Source: Isohypsibius dastychi
Taxonomy: Eukaryota > Tardigrada > Eutardigrada > Parachela > Isohypsibiidae
DNA length: 11,628 nucleotides
Reading direction: 5' to 3'
NCBI GenBank assembly: GCA_034696485.1
Contig: JAQIWT010001260.1
Span: 1-11,628, forward strand
In this document: positions 1 through 6,560 of the stretch, piece by piece
Layout: each line of letters starts with the position of its first letter
Numbering within the stretch: position 1 is the stretch's first letter
Made by a program: the position numbers and the translations under genes
The notes under the pieces: generated by a model
Databases searched by the model: none
Told to the model about the DNA's origin: nothing
What the model saw: the letters and a program-made list of their open reading frames with translations, nothing else

Positions 1-24
1 ACCAGTTTGAGGTCCAAAAGTCAC

Positions 25-41
25 GTTTTAGCTGAGAGTCG
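25..41 (+). repeat. 17-bp terminal motif, left copy 1
   Basis: GTTTTAGCTGAGAGTCG, the outermost copy of a motif seen three times in the left end and twice, inverted, in the right end. Repeated sites of this kind near a terminus are typical binding sites for a replication initiator or transposase; the binding role is inferred. Confidence 0.85.
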
Positions 42-64
42 CTCACTCGACTTTTTCCCTACAT

Positions 65-77
65 TATACAATGTATA
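65..77. repeat. TATACAATGTATA palindrome in left ITR
   Basis: Six-base arms flank one central base. The palindrome ends at position 77, exactly where perfect identity between the two termini stops. The mirror copy is 11552-11564. This suggests a recognition or nicking site that bounds the homogenised terminal part; the function is inferred. Confidence 0.7.
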
Positions 78-184
78 CGTCGTACTTCTACGCGCAACCG
101 AGATTTCACATTCCGTCGAATCTCGAGGACCATGGAGGCCGAAAAAGTCGAGTGAAAATCTCGATTTTCACCTTCAGAAATCGT

Positions 185-201
185 TTTTTAGCTGAGAGTC
201 G
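185..201 (+). repeat. 17-bp terminal motif, left copy 2
   Basis: Same motif as at 25-41, here within a longer run of T residues before AGCTGAGAGTCG, and 160 bp inward from copy 1. It aligns exactly with the inner right-end copy when the two termini are superposed. Confidence 0.85.
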
Positions 202-273
202 AGACATCGACCGATTTCTACATTTTACGCTTATAGTGTACCGTATCGAGCAGCGAGATGGTGGATAATTCTT

Positions 274-290
274 GTTTTAGCTGAGAGTCG
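274..290 (+). repeat. 17-bp terminal motif, left copy 3 (no right partner)
   Basis: Exact GTTTTAGCTGAGAGTCG match outside the inverted repeat proper, 89 bp inward from copy 2. The mirror position at the right end (around 11339-11355) carries a pyrimidine-rich sequence and no copy, so the two ends differ in motif number. Confidence 0.85.
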
Positions 291-404
291 CGACTTCGAC
301 TGATTTCGCTTTAACGTTGCTTATTATGGGATATTAAACGAAGGTGTCTTGTCAAATCTAACTTCATGGCCTTACTGTAAAGAAGACCACACACTCGATC
401 ACAC

Positions 405-437
405 ATCTACAGACACTCCAACGCTGATCTACAGACA
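405..437. repeat. 11-bp direct repeat, 22-bp period
   Basis: ATCTACAGACA occurs at 405-415 and 427-437, just upstream of the g1 ATG. The 22-bp spacing puts both copies on the same face of the helix, as for a dimeric regulator. Only two copies exist, so chance duplication is possible. Confidence 0.5.
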
Positions 438-452
438 TATCGTCCAACTATA

Positions 453-953
453 ATGTCGAATAATATCCCCTTTATACTTTTCGGCGTGCAAACCAACTTC
501 GGAGATGTAAGCATGATTGGTATATCAGCGCGGGATGGATCCGTCGTGCATCTGAACGCATTTTCAAGCATTGGAAATACACCAGATTTATTTCAAGTTC
601 GTATGAACGAGTTTCTACTCCATCTACAACAAACCTTTGGGAACGTGCCCATTCTTACATCCAGGGGAAATCAACAACTCTTGAGATGTTCTGCCGCAAA
701 TCAAGTCAGATTTATCGATATTAATGAGAGACACCAATCGGCGGATTCAGTCATCTTCTCACACCAAGCCGAACTGAATGTATCACCCGTGTGGAAGGAT
801 CTCAAACAACAAGAACAGTCGTCTAAAAGCTGGAAACTTGTGGATGGGTCGTTCGCATACGGTGGAGCATTGATGATGGAACGATATGACTTGATCAAGG
901 TTTATCATGAGACAATGGGACAACTTACAGCTCTTATCCACCAACACCTATAA
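453..953 (+). CDS. g1: hypothetical protein, 166 aa
   Basis: An intact reading frame with an ATG start in a good context (A at -3) and a TAA stop. It is the first gene inside the left end. I do not recognise the family. The N-terminal third (about residues 4-35) alternates hydrophobic and polar residues like a beta-rich core. The last 25 residues, ending in LTALIHQHL, look helical. No membrane segment, signal peptide, zinc site or nucleotide-binding motif is visible. A nuclease of the DEDD exonuclease fold came to mind because of the N-terminal strand and C-terminal helix, but the expected acidic catalytic residues are absent, so I do not propose it. It converges on g2 with 47 bp between the stops. 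It is accepted as real because no other gene fills this 500-bp stretch and its flanks look regulatory. Confidence 0.8.
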   Translation: MSNNIPFILFGVQTNFGDVSMIGISARDGSVVHLNAFSSIGNTPDLFQVRMNEFLLHLQQTFGNVPILTSRGNQQLLRCSAANQVRFIDINERHQSADSVIFSHQAELNVSPVWKDLKQQEQSSKSWKLVDGSFAYGGALMMERYDLIKVYHETMGQLTALIHQHL

Positions 954-1000
954 ATGTATCACGCGATCTCAGAGGAATAGATGTCGCTGGTCTAATGTGC

Positions 1001-1282
1001 TCAAAGGTCTACACGCCACATCTCCAAGAGCTTGGCTCGCCAAATTGCGTTCCGATTGGAGCTGTGCAACTTGGTTAACAATGTTCTGACAACAATTTTC
1101 CATCGTTGATTCACTTCGTCCAACTCCAATCCTTCAAGCTCATCGCTTGCGAAGTAGCTCGCCCTCGCGCCCGTCACCTTTCCGATGACAAGGTTCATTC
1201 CATTTTCGTCTAAAGCCTTATGAGAATCCCCGATCATCTGGGCAATCTCGTCCAGAATTTCCATTTGACCTCTGTAACTCAT
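1001..1282 (-). CDS. g2: small hypothetical protein, 93 aa
   Basis: An ATG start at 1282 with A at -3 and a TGA stop at 1001-1003. It has no transmembrane segment. The composition suggests a mostly helical soluble protein: an acidic N-terminal half, with a run of acidic residues around 67-75 of the gene's 1282-1001 reading, is followed by a basic, Trp-containing C-terminus ending in LEMWRVDL. No family is recognised. It is divergent from g3 across a repeat-rich 270-bp control region and convergent with g1. Being short, it could be spurious. Favouring it are the ATG, the lack of any competing frame of similar quality and the fact that it fills an otherwise empty 600-bp gap in a tightly packed element. 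Confidence 0.6.
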   Translation of the reverse strand: MSYRGQMEILDEIAQMIGDSHKALDENGMNLVIGKVTGARASYFASDELEGLELDEVNQRWKIVVRTLLTKLHSSNRNAIWRAKLLEMWRVDL

Positions 1283-1360
1283 CCTAGTTCTCTTGAGCTA
1301 TAGTCGTCGCAGGATCATTCTGTTCCAATAAGAAACAAGAATCATAAATAAGTCGTAGAT

Positions 1361-1397
1361 GTGACCATATACGTTATACCTCTAGCTAGATGGTCAC
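1361..1397. promoter_or_regulatory. Operator-like inverted repeat with nested palindrome
   Basis: GTGACCAT at 1361-1368 is matched by ATGGTCAC at 1390-1397 with a 21-bp spacer, and the spacer ends in the perfect palindrome TCTAGCTAGA. The arrangement suits a dimeric DNA-binding protein. It lies midway between the g2 and g3 start codons. The role is inferred. Confidence 0.5.
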
Positions 1398-1428
1398 TAT
1401 CTACCTCCATCTACATGCTTATCCGAAT

Positions 1429-1503
1429 ATGGCAGACCTCCACACGCCCTTCCAAAAATGGCAGACCTCCACACGCCCATCCAAATATGGCGGGCCTCCA
1501 CAC
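1429..1503. repeat. 29-bp tandem repeat, about 2.6 copies
   Basis: Unit 1 (1429-1457) and unit 2 (1458-1486) share ATGGCAGACCTCCACACGCC and a tail of TCCAAA type. Unit 3 (from 1487) matches for 17 bases with two changes and then stops. The preceding 8 bases (1421-1428) resemble the unit's tail, so the array may begin slightly earlier. A 29-bp period is not a multiple of three, which argues against protein coding. The array lies 50 bp upstream of g3. Confidence 0.9.
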
Positions 1504-1552
1504 CAAGTATCATTCCTATTATTTGTCTCATAATGTCAAGAACAACAGGTAA

Positions 1553-2557
1553 ATGGAACCACACCAAACTTTTACGGCAACCATTATTTCAGCCATCATT
1601 CAAGACGAGATTGAGGTTTTGGATCTGGAGGAATATCACTCGATGACCCGCCAACGTCTTTTGATCAAAGATACCCAAGTGATACGTATGTTCGCCAAAT
1701 ACCTCAGATTGACGAAGAATGCACCAGAAGAGGTCGTGGAGAAAAAACGAAAGAGTTTGTTAAGGGAAGTTCACATTTGCAGGAGTCCATACGGTACTAG
1801 CCATGTCGGATTAAGTCCGTCGTCTGGGGTTGCAGAGTTGAAATTTGTTATCGCCGCACATTCCTACCATAATCAAACCGATCATGGTGCGGTACAAGTC
1901 CATGACTGGAATCATCTCATAGATGATTGGTTTTCCTCATCACTGCAAGAAGATAGACAGATTCATGATATTCGGTTGCGCGTCGGAAATTTAGTTGGTG
2001 CCTATTATGCATTATCCCCAGAGAAAGGAGGATCCATTTGTAAGAATGTATCGGTATCGTTAATTTGCGCATTCTCTATCATTTGCGCTGAGATGAGTGA
2101 GATTAGCGGGGACTCCGGACATACACTCACCCACATGGCCATTCCATTTGTTGACGACTTGGCAATCACCGACCTGATCGAATTCATGGTAGATCATCTT
2201 GAGATGCAACGGAGCGGAGAGTTGGCGATGTGCGTTGAGAATTATGCCAGACGATTGAAAATGAACGTACCTCGTTCGGACCACGTTATCACAAGATTCT
2301 ACAAAAAGCATATTACCAGCCACGTGAGAAATCCATTCCCTGAGCGTATGCTGCACCTTTATCACGCGGCAAACTTTCTTATGATCCCAGAACTTATTCT
2401 CCTTTGCAATTTGGGGTTCGTTGAGATAGCGAGTAAATTTGGAGCTTCATATCCCCAATTTCAACACGAAAACAAATCGGAGAAAGAACAAGACTCCATG
2501 TACGCGAACTTTTTTGGGACTCAACTTGGAAGAGATTACCTCGATGAAACTTTATGA
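1553..2557 (+). CDS. g3: Skp1/BTB-fold-like protein, 334 aa
   Basis: The C-terminal half follows the order of a Skp1/BTB (POZ) domain. Residues 165-190 resemble its helix-loop start. Residues 195-218 (MAIPFVDDLAITDLIEFMVD) match the short conserved strand followed by a helix. Residues 264-295 (LYHAANFLMIPELILLCN) match the Skp1 helix pair built around the A-A-N-[YF]-L-x-I signature. The N-terminal 160 residues are not recognised and are rich in charged residues. Skp1 links F-box proteins to cullin-1 in SCF ubiquitin ligases, and large DNA viruses often carry Skp1 or BTB homologues to redirect host ubiquitination. That role here is inference. The distal F-box-binding helices of Skp1 are poorly conserved, so a BTB-type scaffold is equally possible. 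The stop lies 8 bp from the stop of the opposing gene g4. There is no signal peptide or membrane segment. Confidence 0.6.
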   Translation: MEPHQTFTATIISAIIQDEIEVLDLEEYHSMTRQRLLIKDTQVIRMFAKYLRLTKNAPEEVVEKKRKSLLREVHICRSPYGTSHVGLSPSSGVAELKFVIAAHSYHNQTDHGAVQVHDWNHLIDDWFSSSLQEDRQIHDIRLRVGNLVGAYYALSPEKGGSICKNVSVSLICAFSIICAEMSEISGDSGHTLTHMAIPFVDDLAITDLIEFMVDHLEMQRSGELAMCVENYARRLKMNVPRSDHVITRFYKKHITSHVRNPFPERMLHLYHAANFLMIPELILLCNLGFVEIASKFGASYPQFQHENKSEKEQDSMYANFFGTQLGRDYLDETL

Positions 2558-2565
2558 AGCACAAG

Positions 2566-3681
2566 TTACAACATGAGCAGAGGGAAGAATACAAGAAGAA
2601 TACCAGAAACTATACCAACAACCGCGATGAACTGCGTACCCCTGTCTTCAAGGTTAACATCTGACAAAACGGGAACAGACGTTGTTCGATTAACGGGAAC
2701 AACATCCAGGGTCGCAGGAATGGATTGTCGCAAATACATCCACATCACGCTTGTTGGGTACATTCCCCATGGAGCACACGCATCCCCACCAGGAAACGTT
2801 TGCAGGAACGCCTCGTGTGTATCATTCACGGCGCCCTGACGCCAAAGTCCAAACGGACTTGTTGTTGGGGCCAACGATATCCATCTATAAGAGCAACCGG
2901 ATTGTAAAGATGGATCTGAACATTCGTCGTCTATACCTGTTCCGGAAACATCTCGTGTATATACATCAGTAAGAGACTGTGCCAAATGAAAGTCCAGAGG
3001 ACATGGACTTTGAAATACGAGCCGCAATGGTGAGATCTCTTCAACCATAGGCCGCATCACCAATAAGATATGATTCTCCATCGACGAATTGGTAAAATTA
3101 TGGTCGATCCCAACTAACAGAGAAGGGGTTGACGAACCCTCTATGGCAGCGCCAAATATTGAAGGGGATACATTTCCTGTGCAATGAAGATATTCACCAT
3201 CACCATCAACATTTGTTGGTGTAAGTCGGATGAAGGATGAAGACGGAGTCGCCTCCATCCACCCATTCGAAGACACAAGATTGTTCCCCGACCAAGTCAT
3301 CACATCGGTAAAGTTTCCGTACAAAGCAATGGAAGGTTGGTTCATGTGATACTCCGGAGGCTGAGGAAGTGTTCCGCCAGCAGTGCCGTCTTCAAACACA
3401 TTTGCAGCAACACCATCATCGTTAGATATAATCATCCATCTCATTAAACCTTCACACGATGAGGATGGACTTTGGGAGTCATTAGACAAATAGGATTTCG
3501 GGATGAGTGCATCCAATCGACTCATTGGTCTGATGATGGGAAGGTACGCTATACGACTCTCCAACGTCTGTGAACAATTCCATGGTTCGATGATCTGTGC
3601 CTGATTTAACCCCCCAAATCGAGAAGTAAAGTCAAGTACCTCAGGGAGGCCCATGAAGTATGAATTCGGAACCGTAACCAT
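2566..3681 (-). CDS. g4: putative surface glycoprotein with C-terminal anchor, 371 aa
   Basis: The last 21 residues (FIAVVGIVSGILLVFFPLLM plus L) form a strongly hydrophobic segment with no cytoplasmic tail. The preceding 350 residues carry eight N-glycosylation sequons (NCS, NDS, two NFT, NVS, NSS, NDT, NRT) and seven cysteines, as expected of an extracellular domain. The C-terminus fits either a membrane anchor or a GPI-anchor signal. I chose the ATG at 3681; the open frame runs two codons further to a GTG. No signal peptide follows this ATG, which conflicts with a type I topology: the leader may come from an upstream exon, or the protein may be tail-anchored. A good splice donor (GAG/GTGAGA) lies at the start codon on the coding strand. 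It is collinear with and 62 bp downstream of g5, so co-transcription is likely. Family not recognised. Confidence 0.7.
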   Translation of the reverse strand: MVTVPNSYFMGLPEVLDFTSRFGGLNQAQIIEPWNCSQTLESRIAYLPIIRPMSRLDALIPKSYLSNDSQSPSSSCEGLMRWMIISNDDGVAANVFEDGTAGGTLPQPPEYHMNQPSIALYGNFTDVMTWSGNNLVSSNGWMEATPSSSFIRLTPTNVDGDGEYLHCTGNVSPSIFGAAIEGSSTPSLLVGIDHNFTNSSMENHILLVMRPMVEEISPLRLVFQSPCPLDFHLAQSLTDVYTRDVSGTGIDDECSDPSLQSGCSYRWISLAPTTSPFGLWRQGAVNDTHEAFLQTFPGGDACAPWGMYPTSVMWMYLRQSIPATLDVVPVNRTTSVPVLSDVNLEDRGTQFIAVVGIVSGILLVFFPLLML

Positions 3682-3690
3682 TCTCACCTC

Positions 3691-3756
3691 GCATCAATCA
3701 GATTCGAACCCGATTACAGGTGTGACCTGAGGGTATCTACGCATCACAGTCGATGC
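3691..3756 (-). other. tRNA-like sequence at the g5-g4 junction (degenerate)
   Basis: Read on the minus strand, GCATCGA (3756-3750) pairs with TTGATGC (3697-3691) like a 7-bp acceptor stem. A hairpin CAGGTCACACCTG sits in the middle, and GGTTCGAATC (3710-3701) matches a tRNA T-loop and the RNA polymerase III B-box. The total length is only 66 nt, I find no proper D arm, the T stem carries an extra G, and the middle hairpin has a 3-nt loop. It overlaps the g5 stop codon. It is at most a tRNA-like relic or processing signal. Confidence 0.25.
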
Positions 3757-6560
3757 TGCGTAGCATGGAGCATAGTATACGTTTTGTAAAACCAATCTCG
3801 AACAAACCAATACGATTCTGGGATAGCCGTCACGAAAACAAGATCGCGAGATGGCTTGAAGGCTGACCATCGAGTTGAGACAAACTTATCTTTCAACTCG
3901 TTCGTGTGCTCGTGGAATAGATATGGGTCCATGTATTCGCGAACGAGCGCTTCACAAAGCCCAACTAAGGCTCGTAAGTTAAATTCGCTGCAACTGAGTT
4001 GGGGAGCCAAATCTGAATCACAAACACGGATGAGAAGCTCGACATACCTGATGACATTCAGGATTCCTCCTTCATCGTTGGTGTTGATGCAATTAAATGC
4101 CAAGTCTTCCAAACTCGAAAGAATGCCGGGTAGAGATTGATTATTCACAAAATCTGGGAAGAATTCCAATGGATCGAACCGTATGATATGATCCATTGGG
4201 AGCGAACTAGCTGCGAGCTGTCTGACGATGTCGCATGGGTCGCTCCGGGCCATGTTCATAAGGAGAGCACAAATAGCAACACACTTTCGTCCATTCATAG
4301 CCTTCTCCCTAAGGACGTGTATTGCTTGAATTCTCCATGCCGGACTTATTCCAACAGATCTCTGTGTTGGGAAGCGAAATTCATCAATAAGTTCCAACCA
4401 ACACGGCCATTCTGGTTGATGGAAATCAAGCCCAGGATACACGCCATTGTCATGATGCGGATCAACTAAGATGAAGCGGACCTTGGGTTGTGTGTCACTC
4501 CAGAAGTAACGTGTATGCTCCGCATTCACTAAAGCATATGCAATTGGCAGACTTTCCCAACTATTTCGGCAATCTGCCCACATATCTCGAATAGACTCCT
4601 GGGCACCCCGTTTACGTCCACCTTTACTTGGCGGAACTGGAACACTCGAGATGAGCCTACCACGAGTCTCTTCACAATCCTCGTCGTTGTTAGAGTTGGT
4701 TTTGATTTCCTTAACCGGACCATCGCGTTCTTCATTTTCACGACGACGAGGACGGCCCCGTGGACCCACTAGCGACACCTCAGGCGTTGTTGACGAGACG
4801 CTCGGATTCGTACCACTTGCTTCCGATAAGCGCTTGCGTTTGACAGCACGAGATCTCTCTCCATTGATCACATCTGTTTGACTCAGGTCCGGATCACTAG
4901 GATGACTACTGATGTCCGACTCGGATTCTTTTGGAATCAACTCAGTCTTATTTCCTATATCTCTCCCCCCGCCGCATACAAGATTAAATTGTGAGATCGT
5001 CCCACCGCGCTCGAACATCAAGATCTGCAGGGTTCCCTTGAACTTTACTCGTACCTCAATCTTAGGATAGCCACATTCTGTCACTGTTGTATTGTAAGAT
5101 AGATGCGCATCCACAATTCGCAAACGACGATTCGGTGATGATGCCACCAGGGACGTACTTGCGCTTCGATCTAGTGTTGGGGCTGTGAGTTGCGTCGAAA
5201 CCGAATCCACTTGGTTGGACATCAATATTGAATAGCGTTCTAATATGAGGTTTGTTCTATTAGAACAAATGCTTGATGGGGATTGATCAAGGACCACATC
5301 CATCCACTCAGCACGCCCATATGGGTGCTGGCGCGAGGACTTGTGGAGAATTCCTGGATTTGATAGGATGGAACCTGGAGGTACTTCAGCGATAGTTTTC
5401 CCCCATATGGCCATTCCACATTTCAGTTTATGCTGAAGCTCAGTATCCCGCATTGGCCTTACACGCATTGTGGAAGTATTTGCCTGCTCTCCAGCGACGC
5501 CGGTCTGCACGACATTGTTGACTAATGCATGCAAAATGATATCTTGTAACATGAAATCGCCTTCCGGACACAATACGAATGACCTTAACGCAATAGCCTT
5601 CGACCAACCTGGAACGAGGATAATAGGGACTGAGAGGCAAACAAGCTCCAAATTATTTGAACGCATATTGTCCACAGTATTGATGAATGGCATCACCCAT
5701 TTGTAGCGTTCGAGCATCTGAGGTACAATGTGATTGTCCAGATACCGAAGAGCATCTCGATGATCGAAGCCTTTGAGAGAATGATACCCCAAAAGGGGCG
5801 CCACATTTGATGCATGATAGACAAGATAACCCGAAACAATTGAAAGTCCGATATCCATATGAGCAAGCGATGTGGAGGAGAGTCGTTCAATTCTCGGTGC
5901 TGATGCAACGCGACTCTCATTATCCGTTAATCCTATTTGAAACTCCGCAAATGACGAATGCGACTCTGAATTGTCTCTAGGCTTACTGAAGACAAATACG
6001 TCGAACACCAGTTGACCTGGAGGTCTGACATCTTGCAAAGGTTTGGATGATAGTTTGACGATGTTCAATACATCAGATACATTCTCATCCGCTAGTGAGT
6101 CTCTGTTTTCAGGGTTCACAATCCGCCGCACTCCAAGTTCGTCCACACCAAGACAGCTCGAAGTTAGCTTGAACCATGGTGGATCAAGAAACATCCGAGG
6201 TTCATGAGAATAAGACATCTCTTTCAAAGATCTTCTGAGGATAACAACAGTAATCTCCAATTGGTGGTCTTGTTCAGCAAAGATTCCCAACTCGCCGAGT
6301 ACACTCAGTGCAAGGATAGTCTTGGAGGTTTGTTCAAGCGAACAATGTGACGATAGATCGACAACCATCCCACCAATATCTCGATCCTCATGTGAGAGTA
6401 ATTTGTGTTGACAACATAGTTGTGTTAACCTATCCTCCCGAACAAGGCTTCGTGGTCGCCATCTGACTGCTGCCTTCATCGTCTGTGCGTCGGCCGCTGG
6501 CGTTGGTGTATGCTGAGCGTCATTGACGTTCAAATCTATTGTTATATGAACATATGACAT
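3744..6560 (-). CDS. g5: large orphan protein with AT-hook and basic clusters, 938 aa
   Basis: The largest gene, with an ATG at 6560 (G at -3) and a TGA at 3744-3746. It appears to have two folded parts. Residues 1-535 are mixed alpha/beta without a motif I recognise. Residues about 655-938 are largely helical, with aromatic stretches such as YWFVRDWFYKTYTML near the end. They are joined by a disordered, charged linker (about 540-655). The linker contains an AT-hook core, GPRGRPRRRE (599-608), for minor-groove DNA binding, and nuclear-localisation-like clusters RAVKRKRL (571-578) and KGGRKRG (646-652). This argues for a nuclear, DNA-associated protein such as a replication initiator, transcription regulator or scaffold. 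I see no polymerase, helicase (Walker A/B) or DDE nuclease motif. It could also be a structural protein; its size would allow a capsid role, but no evidence supports that. It shares a divergent promoter region with the clamp gene g6. Confidence 0.75.
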   Translation of the reverse strand: MSYVHITIDLNVNDAQHTPTPAADAQTMKAAVRWRPRSLVREDRLTQLCCQHKLLSHEDRDIGGMVVDLSSHCSLEQTSKTILALSVLGELGIFAEQDHQLEITVVILRRSLKEMSYSHEPRMFLDPPWFKLTSSCLGVDELGVRRIVNPENRDSLADENVSDVLNIVKLSSKPLQDVRPPGQLVFDVFVFSKPRDNSESHSSFAEFQIGLTDNESRVASAPRIERLSSTSLAHMDIGLSIVSGYLVYHASNVAPLLGYHSLKGFDHRDALRYLDNHIVPQMLERYKWVMPFINTVDNMRSNNLELVCLSVPIILVPGWSKAIALRSFVLCPEGDFMLQDIILHALVNNVVQTGVAGEQANTSTMRVRPMRDTELQHKLKCGMAIWGKTIAEVPPGSILSNPGILHKSSRQHPYGRAEWMDVVLDQSPSSICSNRTNLILERYSILMSNQVDSVSTQLTAPTLDRSASTSLVASSPNRRLRIVDAHLSYNTTVTECGYPKIEVRVKFKGTLQILMFERGGTISQFNLVCGGGRDIGNKTELIPKESESDISSHPSDPDLSQTDVINGERSRAVKRKRLSEASGTNPSVSSTTPEVSLVGPRGRPRRRENEERDGPVKEIKTNSNNDEDCEETRGRLISSVPVPPSKGGRKRGAQESIRDMWADCRNSWESLPIAYALVNAEHTRYFWSDTQPKVRFILVDPHHDNGVYPGLDFHQPEWPCWLELIDEFRFPTQRSVGISPAWRIQAIHVLREKAMNGRKCVAICALLMNMARSDPCDIVRQLAASSLPMDHIIRFDPLEFFPDFVNNQSLPGILSSLEDLAFNCINTNDEGGILNVIRYVELLIRVCDSDLAPQLSCSEFNLRALVGLCEALVREYMDPYLFHEHTNELKDKFVSTRWSAFKPSRDLVFVTAIPESYWFVRDWFYKTYTMLHATQHRL

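Larger units (their letters stand above)
1..222. repeat. Left inverted terminal repeat (about 222 bp)
   Basis: Positions 1-77 are exactly the reverse complement of 11552-11628. From 78 to 201 the two ends still align without gaps, with 19 differences in 124 positions (about 85% identity), and similarity fades after about 222. The repeat contains two copies of a 17-bp motif (GTTTTAGCTGAGAGTCG type), a TATACAATGTATA palindrome ending exactly at position 77, and a strongly conserved block around 118-177. Inverted terminal repeats on linear DNA usually serve as replication origins, telomere substitutes or transposase sites. Which applies here cannot be told, because no terminal protein, resolvase or transposase was recognised and no target-site duplication can be seen at the window edge. 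Confidence 0.97.
223..452 (+). promoter_or_regulatory. Left leader and probable promoter region of g1
   Basis: There is no convincing gene in this stretch. It contains the third 17-bp terminal motif (274-290) and, closer to g1, an 11-bp direct repeat ATCTACAGACA at 405-415 and 427-437. The two copies start 22 bp apart, about two helical turns. The last copy lies 16 bp before the g1 start codon. I see no canonical TATA box. A promoter for the rightward gene g1 must lie here or in the ITR; the exact elements are inferred. Confidence 0.45.
1283..1552. promoter_or_regulatory. Divergent control region between g2 and g3
   Basis: No gene is supported here. The region drives g2 leftward and g3 rightward and is unusually rich in short structure: an 8-bp inverted repeat GTGACCAT/ATGGTCAC (1361-1368 and 1390-1397), a perfect 10-bp palindrome TCTAGCTAGA (1381-1390) inside it, and a 29-bp tandem repeat (1429-1503). 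These look like binding sites for a regulator acting on both genes. No canonical TATA box was seen. The g3 start has a weak context (T at -3) but G at +4. Confidence 0.6.

Noticed and set aside
71-268. ATG-started frame in the left ITR with a similar partner frame in the right ITR (11316-11558), sharing peptides such as KSRVKISIFTFR / KSQVKISILTFR.
   Set aside because: The similarity comes from the repeat itself. Over the aligned 44 codons all 12 codons that differ change the amino acid and none is synonymous, which is the opposite of a protein kept by selection. No domain or targeting feature is present.
453-953. g1 as a DEDD-type exonuclease.
   Set aside because: The general pattern is faintly similar, but the acidic catalytic residues of the first and later motifs are not present.
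2517-2521. PIP-box-like motif near the g3 C-terminus (QDSMYANFF), which could bind the g6 clamp.
   Set aside because: The aromatic pair is one residue too far from the glutamine for a standard Q-x-x-h-x-x-a-a motif, so it is not claimed.
3682-3687. GTG start two codons upstream of the chosen g4 ATG.
   Set aside because: It is non-ATG in a eukaryote-like element and adds no signal peptide.
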